Positions 49,001 to 59,803 of a stretch of DNA of 64,000 nucleotides are shown here, piece after piece (the stretch's first letter is position 1; the number at the start of each line of letters is the position of its first letter). The notes under the pieces were generated by a model that ran no database searches, was not told the DNA's origin, and was given only the letters and a program-made list of their open reading frames with translations. Location: positions 61,898,031 to 61,962,030 of the forward strand of contig CM018682.1 of NCBI GenBank assembly GCA_009363875.1, written 5' to 3'. The position numbers were made by a program, and so were the translations under genes. Source of the stretch: Mikania micrantha (Eukaryota > Streptophyta > Magnoliopsida > Asterales > Asteraceae).

Positions 49001-50822
49001 GTATTGTGATGCTTCACGTCAAGGTCTTGGGTGTGTTCTAATGCAGAAGGATAAGGTAATTGCTTATGCTTCTCGGCAGTTGAAAGTACGTGAGAAGAAC
49101 TATACCACACATGATCTAGAACTTGGTGCAGTAGTGTTTGCACTCAAGATTTGGAGACATTATCTATACGGAACTAAGTGTATTATATACACTGATCACA
49201 AAAGCCTCCAACACATTCTAGATCAGAAAATGTTGAACATGCGACAGAGGCGATGGGTTGAACTGTTGAACGATTACGACTGTGAAATTCGTTATCACCC
49301 AGGCAAAGCAAATGTTGTAGCTGATGCTTTAAGTCGCAAGGAACGAGTTAAGCCTTTACGTGTGAAAGCGTTAGGTATGACTATTCAAACCAGTCTAATT
49401 CCTCAAATCAAAGACGCTCAGCAACAAGCTTTACAAGCAACGAACTATTCTGCTGAGGGATTGAGAGGATTAGATAAGAAACTCGATACCAAAAATGATG
49501 GACTGTTGTATTTCAAAGACCGAATGTGGGTTCCTCTATTCGGTAATTCTCGAACAATTATCTTGGATGAAGTGCACAAATCCAGGTATTCTATTCATCC
49601 AGGTGCTGATAAAATGTATAAAGATCTTAAGGATTTTTATTGGTGGCCTGGAATGAAGAAACACATAGCTGAATTTGTGGATCGATGTTTAACATGTCTC
49701 AAAGTTAAGGCTGAACATCAACGACCTTCTGGGTTATTGCAACAACCTGAGATTCCCATGTGGAAATGGGATCAGATCTCTATGGATTTCATTACTAAAT
49801 TACCCAGAACCTCACGTAATCATGACTCTATATGGGTTATCGTTGATCGCCTTACGAAATCTGCGCATTTCTTACCCATCCGAGAAGATTATTCTATGGA
49901 TCGACTCGCTAAACTCTATGTTAATGAGATTGTATCTCGACATGGAGTACCGATCTCTATCATTTCTGACAGAGATAGTCGATTTATGTCACGATTTTGG
50001 CAAACTCTTCAGAATGCTCTGGGCACACAAATCAATATGAGCACAGCTTATCATCCACAAACTGACGGGCAGACTGAACGAACGAATCAAACTCTTGAAG
50101 ACATGCTCAGAAGCTGTGTGATTGATTTCGGAGGTAGCTGGGATATTCATCTTCCACTTGTTGAATTCTCATACAATAACAGCTACCATACCAGTATTCA
50201 ATGCGCTCCATTCGAAGCACTTTATGGACGGAAATGTAGATCACCTATCTGTTGGTCAGAAGTAGGTGAAAACCAAATCATTGGCCCAGAATTCATTCAG
50301 GAAACAACTGATAAGATCGCACTCATTCAAGAACGAATCAAAGCTGCTCGCGATCGTCAAAAGAGTTATGCTGATAATCGCCGTAGACCACTGGAATTTC
50401 AAATCGGTGATCTAGTAATGTTGAAAGTTTCACCGTGGAAGGGTATATTCAGATTTGGGAAAAGAGGTAAACTTTCACCAAGATTTGTAGGACCATTTAA
50501 AATTCTTGAACGAATTGGACCAGTGGCTTACAGACTTGAACTACCTCCTGAACTCGATAACGTTCATGATGTCTTCCATGTATCAAATTTGAAGAAATGC
50601 CTAGCCGATGAATCCTTGATCGTACCTCTAGAAGAGATTCATATTGACGAAAAACTTCAATTCAGGGAAGAACCAGTTGAAGTAATGGATCGAGAGGTGA
50701 AGGTACTGAAACGCAGTCGCATACCCATTGTCAAAATTCGGTGGAATTCACAGCGTGGACCCGAATATACGTGGGAACGTGAAGATCAGATGAAACAGAA
50801 ATACCCACATTTATTTGCATGA
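46092..50822 (+). pseudogene. gag-pol: Gag-pol polyprotein, copy A (one nonsense codon in gag)
   Basis: A single frame of 1576 residues from ATGGCTCCTAAACG, broken only by TAG at 46683 (codon 198; Trp in copy B). I chose this ATG because it follows the acceptor-like CAG and both copies share it. Domains in order: gag; zinc knuckles CLNCNRVGHYAKYC and CYKCGSPDHLIRNC (about 395-445); protease LFDTGADKSF (Asp490); reverse transcriptase with FIDD (824-827); RNase H (Asp973 in YCDASRQG, Asp1035 in YTDHKSL); integrase zinc finger (His1162, His1169, Cys1199, Cys1202); integrase catalytic Asp1232, Asp1293, Glu1329 (D-35-E); GPF/Y motif; C-terminal chromodomain-like tail to PHLFA. Gag and pol are in one frame, as is usual for plant chromoviruses. 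Pol is intact, but full translation would need read-through of the stop. Confidence 0.95.
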
Positions 50823-50850
50823 TCAATTGTTATCCCGTAAGTCTTTCACT

Positions 50851-50886
50851 AAATTTCGGGACGAAATTTCTCTAACAGGAGGAGAC
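50851..50886 (+). other. Stem-loop and PPT of copy A
   Basis: Stem-loop AAATTTCG-GGA-CGAAATTT (50851-50869), then the polypurine tract AGGAGGAGAC (50877-50886) ending at the LTR2 start. Confidence 0.8.
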
Positions 50887-52958
50887 TGTGACAGTTGCGT
50901 ACGAAGAATTCGGCATTAATGACGTGAGCACATTTGGTCGTGCTTAAAATCCACGAGGATTTAGTAACTTTTGTTATTGGGGATTGAAAGTATGTGAAAA
51001 ATGATGAACGTGGGCGAAAACCGTGCGCAAAACGGAGTTCGTATGCCCCCGGAATCGCGAAAAGAAGTTTAAAACCAAAATGGTGACGCAGGATGACGTG
51101 GGGCGGTACGCCCCATCGTGGCCCTCCAGTTGGGGCGATACGCCCCAGGCACTATGTCGGCAAAAAGTTGATTTAATCGATCAGAATCGTCCAGAACGCA
51201 AAATCTTCATCCATTTCGATCCCAAGCAACCACCAGACGCCATTTCTTCATCCTTTAACCTCCAATCTTCATTTCAAAGCCCCTCAAACATCCGGATCAT
51301 CCCACGGATCGTATATACAAGTCCTGATCGTTGTTATACGCGCAGAAATTCGTCAAAACAGGTAACGGTTCGTTTTAACCTTCTAGTTTAATTTTGATTG
51401 ATTAGATCTTGATTTTTAACGTAATGAGATAGTTAGGATTGTTGATTATTGCCTAGATGATGGCTAGGATTGATTATAAACGAATAACATGAAGTTCTAA
51501 TGGTTAAATCCTTGTTTTGATCCGTTGTGATGCCCGGTTTGCATGAAATCATACCTATGATTATAATGGTTTAAACCATTTGATTATGACAATGTAGGTG
51601 ATTAGTTTGATTAATCTTTGAAATGCAAAGGTTAAATCCAAGTGTTTCAAACTAATCATAATCATTAACATACTCATTGGAATGATTATCTGATGTTTGT
51701 GATAACAGTCAGATTAGTATGTTAAATCTGGTTATTTCACCTATTCTGATGCTACATTGTGATATTTCATGATATTTGGGTAATCAATAATAAGGATTAA
51801 TCACTCCTAAACCATTAAATCATCTAGAAACTGTTTTAGCATTATAATCAACAACATTAACTATTTGGTTAATCTGAGATTATTCTGATTAATCTAGAGT
51901 GTCATCAACTTTGTGTTAGAAATCTAATACAATGTAGGTTCCTACATTATCATACATTGTATGATATAACCTTAAATTAATTAATTACATAATTAATATC
52001 GAGTTGATGATTTACTAAGCAATGTCTTTGACATTGAACGTTCAGAAGGATCTAATCAGTAAACTAGAACATAAATAACTCATTAAATATAAATAAATGC
52101 AGAATCACTTCTCTATTATCAGTTTTGAGATATTCTGCTACATCTATACTACCAGGTGAGTTTCGTACAACCCCTTTTTATTTTTAATCTTTTATAAACA
52201 TCGGGGAACATTGTTGAACTTTTAATGAACATATGATATGTATCACTGATATCTGTGTGATTTCATGTGATTGTTGTGACTTTTGTGGGATTTCATGGGA
52301 TTTTGGCCTGTAGACTGAACTCTATCATTTACACTGAAAGTCCTCATATTTGAACTGTATCTAGTGAACCCATGTGTGGCCGAGCAGAAAACATTGATAG
52401 TACTATTGGTTGACACCCCATTCGCTGGGAGGGTTGCATCTCCCCTTGTGTGAATGTTTGTTATCTGTTTCCTGAACTTCTTAATGGTGTGATAGACATT
52501 AAGATAATGAGGCACTAAGATATGTACCGACGGGTAATATCTTGAGACAGACTAGACGTCCGAAAGGAACTAGATACAGGTCCCATGGTTATCCGGATTT
52601 GAACTTTTGAGAACGTGCTTATCATATCATATTGTTTTAAATTGAACTGTCGATCTCACCAGCTTTGTGCTGACGTTTTCAAATTAAATCTTTTTGCAGG
52701 GAGACAGTGACCACCGGGTGAGGATGCACTTTTGAGTTATTTGCACTTTAATAATAGTATTGTAATTAAATAAATATAGTTGTAATGTGGTTGTGATTGC
52801 GACACCCTGGTAATGTATTTACTTTAAGTTAATCTGTGTGCTTATGATATTGGTTCAAGTAAGTCACCCCTCACCTCGGAGACATCACCACTATGCTTCC
52901 GCAACCGATTCAGGGACGTCAGACCAGACACAAGGTGACGAGGGGTGGGGGTGTGACA
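50887..52958 (+). mobile_element. LTR2, shared middle LTR (2072 bp)
   Basis: It is both the 3' LTR of copy A (PPT before it) and the 5' LTR of copy B (PBS after it). It starts TGTGACAG and ends GGTGTGACA. Same length as LTR3; I count about 16 differences by eye (under 1%), so the elements are young. No convincing gene; the 122-codon frame near its start is accidental. Confidence 0.94.
52156..52699 (+). other. Candidate intron inside LTR2
   Basis: Donor CTACCAG|GTGAGTTT and acceptor AAATCTTTTTGCAG|GGAGAC, 544 bp, AT-rich. LTR3 has the same sites at 61073-61616. Family 1 has the equivalent sites at 3792 and 5276. If spliced, it would shorten the leader before the PBS and the extra ORF. Confidence 0.42.
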
Positions 52959-52961
52959 GGG

Positions 52962-52974
52962 TGGTATCAGAGCC
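52962..52974 (+). other. Primer-binding site of copy B (initiator-Met tRNA)
   Basis: TGGTATCAGAGCC begins three bases after the LTR2 end and matches the usual plant iMet primer site. Copy A has lost its PBS. Confidence 0.9.
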
Positions 52975-53312
52975 ACAGGTTATAGAGAATTAGGTTGACT
53001 TAGAGACCTAGACTATAACCATAGGCTCGTATAGTAACACAGAGAGCACCGAACATTAATATTGAACAAAACTTGTTTTGAATTAAGCCAGGACAATCAG
53101 GTGGTACAAATTCCAGTTATGAGTGGCCAGCATAACTGAAATTTGCAACACGTGTGCATTCTAGTTTGATTTAATTCAAGCAAAACACTGACAATAGTAA
53201 TGACGAATAGTTGAGTTAAGATAGGAGGACGTCTCATATCATGTGTATGTTGAATTTTATTATTCAATATATTTCTTTCATGATACTGATTAGAGATTTT
53301 TATTGTACAGCA

Positions 53313-54134
53313 ATGGCAGATCGAGGCGAACAGTATCAGCTAGCTCCTCATGGTATGAGGGATGGTACTCCGAGCTCTAGCTCAGCACCGGATTCAGATT
53401 CTTCGGAGGCATCGACTGCAGCCTCACGAGCTCCATCTGTAGTGCCACAGGCACAACCAGCATTACCACATTCACCATTAGAGCCTAGACCAGTTACACC
53501 ACCACCACCAGCACTCCCTATTATACCTAGTCCTCCTCACTTACCTCCGGTTGATCCCGTTGCGGATCGGATCCAGAGTATATCACCTCCTAGGGTACCC
53601 GTTTGGGACGGGTTGCGGCGTATGCGGGGTCAAGCCCGCAAGACCACAGGATTACCTCCCCGGAAGCAGTTGGCTCCCAGGGACGAGTTTCATGCCATAC
53701 ACGAGATGGGAGAATCCTCCCATCAGGCAGAGCTGAGAGCACAGTTGCAGCAAGTTACTCAGAACTTGCAGGGGACACAGCAGAGTCTACAGCAGTGTCA
53801 GGCTACGGTTGAGGATACACGTAGGACCATATTAGATATCCTCACTTCTCACTTGACCCTGATGGATCAAGTGAAGGCGTTGGACACCGATACTCGAGCC
53901 TGGAGAACTGCGATGGATGATAGACTGAGGATGACATGGGGACAGATTATGCTTGCTGTATTTTGGCGGCAAGTGGCATGGATGACTGAGGGATGGAGTT
54001 GGGTGAGAGAGAGAGTGACAGAGTTTTTGGCATGGTTTGGAGTGGCGAGTACCGAGACCAGGATGATGATCCTGGCAGTAGTCATGGCAATAGTGGCCAT
54101 GATACTTTCCTTCTTATCATACTTTATGCGATGA
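53313..54134 (+). CDS. Extra ORF upstream of gag: proline-rich, coiled-coil, C-terminal membrane segment
   Basis: 273 residues from the ATG at 53313; I prefer it to the in-frame ATG at 53241 because it directly follows an acceptor-like TTTTTATTGTACAG and because the 24 residues before it look untranslated. The N-terminus is Ser/Ala-rich with a proline-rich stretch (about 40-90, e.g. PPPPALPIIPSPP). A Gln-rich coiled-coil-like region follows (about 138-195), then a Trp-rich amphipathic part (about 209-242) and a hydrophobic helix (251-271) two residues before the end, as in a tail-anchored membrane protein. I recognise no family. It is intact in copy B, and the truncated copy A keeps the remainder of the frame. 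Its place before gag suggests an accessory role, perhaps in membrane association of particles; that is speculation. Confidence 0.72.
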   Translation: MADRGEQYQLAPHGMRDGTPSSSSAPDSDSSEASTAASRAPSVVPQAQPALPHSPLEPRPVTPPPPALPIIPSPPHLPPVDPVADRIQSISPPRVPVWDGLRRMRGQARKTTGLPPRKQLAPRDEFHAIHEMGESSHQAELRAQLQQVTQNLQGTQQSLQQCQATVEDTRRTILDILTSHLTLMDQVKALDTDTRAWRTAMDDRLRMTWGQIMLAVFWRQVAWMTEGWSWVRERVTEFLAWFGVASTETRMMILAVVMAIVAMILSFLSYFMR

Positions 54135-55018
54135 GTATGTACAGAAGATCAGTTAGGGATTTTCAGAGCATCAGGGTGTAGATAGGGGAGTTCTTTTCTG
54201 TTCTTTTCTTTATCTGATGGTAGTGTCTTGTGTTGTTTGATGGTCTGTATAAAATCAATAATGATAATGATGTAATAAAATGGGTGTTTTGTGTATCGAT
54301 CTGTGTAATGTACTAATTGGGTGTTGTGTGAATTATGTTTTTCTAATAACCCTGTGTGGACTATAAACAATTCTGTGTGAGAACAATTCTATGTGAGAAC
54401 ATGTCAAACTAATATATATATTTCGTTGAAATACAGTACGGGAACAATACTGTATGCGAATATATTGAACTAAAATATATATATATATTTTGCTGGAATA
54501 CAGTACGGAGCAATACTGTATGCAAATATATCTGTAACCAAAGTACAGTACGAGAGCCATACTGTACGAGAACATGTCTAAATTGTGAACGTGCCTGAAT
54601 TGTGAATGTGTCTGTAACTTAAGTACAGTACGAGAGCCATACTGTACGAGGACATATCTATGGTCTGTATGAGAACTTAATGTATGAACTGAGAACATAT
54701 TAGAGAACTTGTCTGAGAACATATCCTAGTCCTGTATGAACATATCTTTAAAAACATGTGTTGCAATGCAATGAGCTGGGTAAGACTCTAACATGTTTTT
54801 GAAATAACAGGACTAAGTATAACTACGAATAATTGTGTGATCTGTGTGTAATGTGAACATGTCTGGACTGAATTCATGTAGTTATACTGTATTCTTATAA
54901 TCACCTTTTAATACAAATTTTCAGTGTAACTGAATGGGATTGTATTTATGTGATAGAACGGGTTATATCTTTAATGTTCTTGAACTGACCTGAGTTTTGT
55001 CTGCTTGTGAGCAGAATA
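54135..55018 (+). other. Leader of copy B between extra ORF and gag, four stem-loops
   Basis: Four related inverted repeats: 54431-54455 (ATACAGTA/TACTGTAT, 9-nt loop), 54498-54521 (same stem, 8-nt loop), 54543-54567 and 54623-54647 (GTACAGTA/TACTGTAC, 9-nt loop CGAGAGCCA). All stems are perfect 8-mers. An AT-rich run (ATATATATATAT) lies between the first two. The region ends with the acceptor-like TCTGCTTGTGAGCAG. It may hold RNA signals for packaging or internal initiation, but no such function is shown. Confidence 0.7.
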
Positions 55019-58000
55019 ATGGCTCCTAAACGAGGTCGACCAGCTAAGAGAGCTACTCAGAACATTACAAACCCTGAACCGAATCAAATTCCACCTTTGA
55101 ATGTTGACTCAAATCCGGATCCGCATGTTAATCCGGAAGCGAACGTAGTTCCACCTGGGAACTTGGAAACGAATACTACTCCACCAGTGAACCCTGGAGC
55201 AGGCATTGTTCCACCTGCTGGTACAAGCGGATCTGAAACAAATGAGGCTATGATAGCTCGTATTGTGCGTGAACAACTATCTGCTTGTGGTGTTCTGACA
55301 CAACACCAACCACATATCACTGCAGGTTCTGGTGGGGAACACGATCATGTTGAACATAATGCTACTGGTGGTCACGTTGAAACTCATACCACTACCGGTA
55401 AAACTACTATTGTTCCTGATCCACCCCGACAGGGATGTACTTACAAGTATTTTGCTTCCTGTAACCCTCCTACTTTTACTGGCAAGGAAGGAGCGGCTGG
55501 TCTAATAAGGTGGATTGAGGAGATGGAAACTAAGCTCAAAATCAGTCAGTGTTTGGAGGAGCATAAGGTGTCTTATGCTGCCTGTTCCTTGAAAGACTCA
55601 GCTTTGACCTGGTGGAATACCCAGGCCAAGACTTTGGGTTCAGCCACAGTTGACTCGATGGGCTGGAATGATTTCAAAACTCTGATTAGATCAGAGTACT
55701 GTCCCATCACTGAAATTCAAAAACTCCAGGAAGAATTCTGGAATCACTCGATGATCGGTGCTGACTGTCTTGCTTACACCGATCGTTTTCATGAATTTAC
55801 TTGTTTACTTCCCGATATGTTTCCTACGGAAGCCGCTTTAATCGAGAAGTACATTAAGGGTCTGATTCCTCAGATACGAGGAATGGTGACTGCTGCTGAA
55901 CCTACAACCCTGAAACATACGATTCTTTTGACCACTAAGCTTACCAATGAGGCGGTAAGGAGTGGTACTCTGTCTTTGAAACCTCAGACGGTTCATAGTC
56001 GTAGTGATGTCAGTACCTCGAATGTGTCAAAAGGTACCAAACGAAAGTGGTTTGGCAAACCAAGGCGAAGGCTCCGGCTGAGATCACCCAGAGCAAGCCA
56101 ACTGTGAAAAACTATGGTGCAAATGTTCCTGAGAGGAAAACTTATACTGGGCAGGCGCCCAAATGCAATAAGTGTCCACTACATCACACGGCACCATGTC
56201 CTGTTTGTCTGAATTGTAACCGAGTTGGACATTATGCTAAATATTGCAACTTTCCTGCTCAGACACCAAACCAAGCACCACGACAAACCACTCAAACCAA
56301 CCGGTCATGTTACAAATGTGGAAGCCCTGATCATCTCATACGAAACTGTCCAAACAATAACACCAATCCGGGAACTGAAGCTAGCGGAAGAGCTTTTCAG
56401 ATTGGTGCGACCGAGGCGAGACATGATGCAAATATTGTTACTGGTACGTTTCTTCTTAATAATCTATACGCATCAGTTTTGTTTGACACAGGAGCGGATA
56501 AGAGCTTTATCTCTCCTGAATTTGCATCATTAATTTCATTGCCTACGGTAGATCTAGAAACTCCTTATGTTATTGAACTTGCTAACGGCAAGTTGATCAA
56601 AACAAACAATGTTATTCAAGGATGTTCCTTGAATTTGAATGATCATCTTTTCGATATTGATTTACTTCCTATTGAGCTTGGGAGCTTTGATGTTGTTGTT
56701 GGTATGGACTGGCTTTCTGATAACCAAGCGGAAGTTGTGTGTCAAAACAAGGTGATCCGTATTCCATTATTTAATGGTAATACACTAATAGTTCAAGGAG
56801 AACGAGCAGGTAGAAAACTTGGTCTCATATCTTGTATGCAAGCTCAGAAATTCTTAAGGAAAGGCTGTTATGCTTTCCTGGCACATGTGACTGAGCACAG
56901 TTCTTCACCCAAACAAATCACAGATATCCCAGTAGTCAAGGATTTTCCTGAAGTCTTTCCTGAGGACATATCAGGATTACCCCCAGTGAGACAAGTTGAA
57001 TTTCGAATCGACTTGATTCCAGGTGCAGCACCTGTTGCTAAAGCCCCGTATCCGCTTGCACCATCCGAAATGCAAGAACTTTCAGGTCAATTGCAAGAAC
57101 TGTTAGACAAAGGTTTTATCAGACCTAGTTTCTCACCCTGGGGAGCACCTATTCTTTTTGTGAAAAAGAAGGATGGTTCATTCAGAATGTGTATTGACTA
57201 CAGGGAACTCAATAAACTGACAATCAAGAACCGTTATCCACTCCCTCGTATCGATGATCTGTTTGATCAACTACAAGGTGCTACTTATTTTTCAAAAATC
57301 GATTTAAGATCTGGATATCATCAGTTACGTATTCATGATGATGACATTCCTAAAACTGCTTTCAGAACTCGATACGGACATTACGAATTTTTAGTAATGC
57401 CATTTGGTTTAACCAATGCACCAGCAGTTTTCATGGATCTGATGAATCGAGTATGTAGACCTTATCTGGATAAATTTGTGATTGTGTTTATTGATGATAT
57501 TCTTATTTATTCTCGAAATCAACAAGAACATGCTCAACACTTGAAATTAATTCTAGAACTTTTGGCACGTGAAAAATTATATGCCAAATTCTCCAAGTGT
57601 GAGTTCTGGTTACGAGAAGTTCAATTTCTTGGTCATGTAGTAAATCAAAACGGTATTCAAGTGGATCCCAGTAAGATTCAGGCGGTGAAACAATGGGAGA
57701 CACCACGAACCCCGACTGAAATACGTCAATTCTTGGGGTTGGCAGGTTATTATCGTCGGTTTATCAAGAACTTTTCAAAGATAGCCTTGCCACTGACTAC
57801 ATTGACACAGAAAAATCAACCATTTATATGGAATTCTCAACAGGAGGAGGCGTTCCAACTGTTGAAACATAAACTCTGTAATGCACCTATCTTGGCACTA
57901 CCGGAAGGTACTGATAACTTCACAGTGTATTGTGATGCTTCACGTCAAGGTCTTGGGTGTGTTCTAATGCAGAAGGATAAGGTAATTGCTTATGCTTCTC

Positions 58001-59739
58001 GGCAGTTGAAAGTACATGAGAAGAACTATACCACACATGATCTAGAACTTGGTGCAGTAGTGTTTGCACTCAAGATTTGGAGACATTATCTATACGGAAC
58101 TAAGTGTATTATATACACTGATCACAAAAGCCTCCAACACATTCTAGATCAGAAAATGTTGAACATGCGACAGAGGCGATGGGTTGAACTGTTGAACGAT
58201 TACGACTGTGAAATTCGTTATCACCCAGGCAAAGCAAATGTTGTAGCTGATGCTTTAAGTCGCAAGGAACGAGTTAAGCCTTTACGTGTGAAAGCGTTAC
58301 GTATGACTATTCAAACCAGTCTAATTCCTCAAATCAAAGACGCTCAGCAACAAGCAACGAACTATTCTGCTGAGGGATTGAGAGGATTAGATAAGAAACT
58401 CGCTACCAAAAATGATGGACTGTTGTATTTCAAAGACCGAATGTGGGTTCCTCTATTCGGTAATTCTCGAACAATTATCTTGGATGAAGTGCACAAATCC
58501 AGGTATTCTATTCATCCAGGTGCTGATAAAATGTATAAAGATCTTAAGGATTTTTATTGGTGGCCTGGAATGAAGAAACACATAGCTGAATTTGTGGATC
58601 GATGTTTAACATGTCTCAAAGTTAAGGCTGAACATCAACGACCTTCTGGGTTATTGCAACAACCTGAGATTCCCATGTGGAAATGGGATCAGATCTCTAT
58701 GGATTTCGTTACTAAATTACCCAGAACCTCACGTAATCATGACTCTATATGGGTTATCGTTGATCGCCTTACGAAATCTGCGCATTTCTTACCCATCCGA
58801 GAAGATTATTCTATGGATCGACTCGCTAAACTCTATGTTAATGAGATTGTATCTCGACATGGAGTACCGATCTCTATCATTTCTGACAGAGATAGTCGAT
58901 TTATGTCACGATTTTGGCAAACTCTTCAGAATGCTCTGGGCACACAAATCAATATGAGCACAGCTTATCATCCACAAACTGACGGGCAGACTGAACGAAC
59001 GAATCAAACTCTTGAAGACATGCTCAGAAGCTGTGTGATTGATTTCGGAGGTAGCTGGGATATTCATCTTCCACTTGTTGAATTCTCATACAATAACAGC
59101 TACCATACCAGTATTCAATGCGCTCCATTCGAAGCACTTTATGGACGGAAATGTAGATCACCTATCTGTTGGTCAGAAGTAGGTGAAAACCAAATCATTG
59201 GCCCAGAATTCATTCAGGAAACAACTGATAAGATCGCACTCATTCAAGAACGAATCAAAGCTGCTCGCGATCGTCAAAAGAGTTATGCTGATAATCGCCG
59301 TAGACCACTGGAATTTCAAATCGGTGATCTAGTAATGTTGAAAGTTTCACCGTGGAAGGGTATATTCAGATTTGGGAAAAGAGGTAAACTTTCACCAAGA
59401 TTTGTAGGACCATTTAAAATTCTTGAACGAATTGGACCAGTGGCTTACAGACTTGAACTACCTCCTGAACTCGATAACGTTCATGATGTCTTCCATGTAT
59501 CAAATTTGAAGAAATGCCTAGCCGATGAATCCTTGATCGTACCTCTAGAAGAGATTCATATTGACGAAAAACTTCAATTCAGGGAAGAACCAGTTGAAGT
59601 AATGGATCGAGAGGTGAAGGTACTGAAACGCAGTCGCATACCCATTGTCAAAATTCGGTGGAATTCACAGCGTGGACCCGAATATACGTGGGAACGTGAA
59701 GATCAGATGAAACAGAAATACCCACATTTATTTGCATGA
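55019..59739 (+). pseudogene. gag-pol: Gag-pol polyprotein, copy B (one-base deletion in gag)
   Basis: Same domain order as copy A, including both zinc knuckles, protease DTGA, RT FIDD (57487-57498), RNase H, integrase and chromodomain. The stop seen in copy A is a Trp codon here. A run of four A in copy A (47130-47133) is three A here (56057-56059), so the frame shifts after the gag core and before the zinc knuckles; the gag frame then ends at 56107, while pol is open from 56047. Copy B also lacks 9 bp (three residues) near 58353, between RNase H and integrase. The shift is at a homopolymer, so a sequencing error is possible. If real, a programmed shift is unlikely because copy A has no such shift. 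Confidence 0.95.
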
Positions 59740-59767
59740 TCAATTGTTATCCCGTAAGTCTTTCACT

Positions 59768-59803
59768 AAATTTCGGGACGAAATTTCTCTAACAGGAGGA
59801 GAC
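59768..59803 (+). other. Stem-loop and PPT of copy B
   Basis: Stem-loop at 59768-59786 and polypurine tract AGGAGGAGAC at 59794-59803, as in copy A. Confidence 0.8.

Noticed and set aside
51023..51391. 122-codon ORF at the start of LTR2, also in LTR3 and shorter in LTR1
   Set aside because: Lies across the putative promoter and TATA box; length varies with single substitutions.
56040..56110. Programmed frameshift between gag and pol in copy B
   Set aside because: Copy A has gag and pol in one frame at this place with one more A, so a deletion (or base-call error) is simpler.
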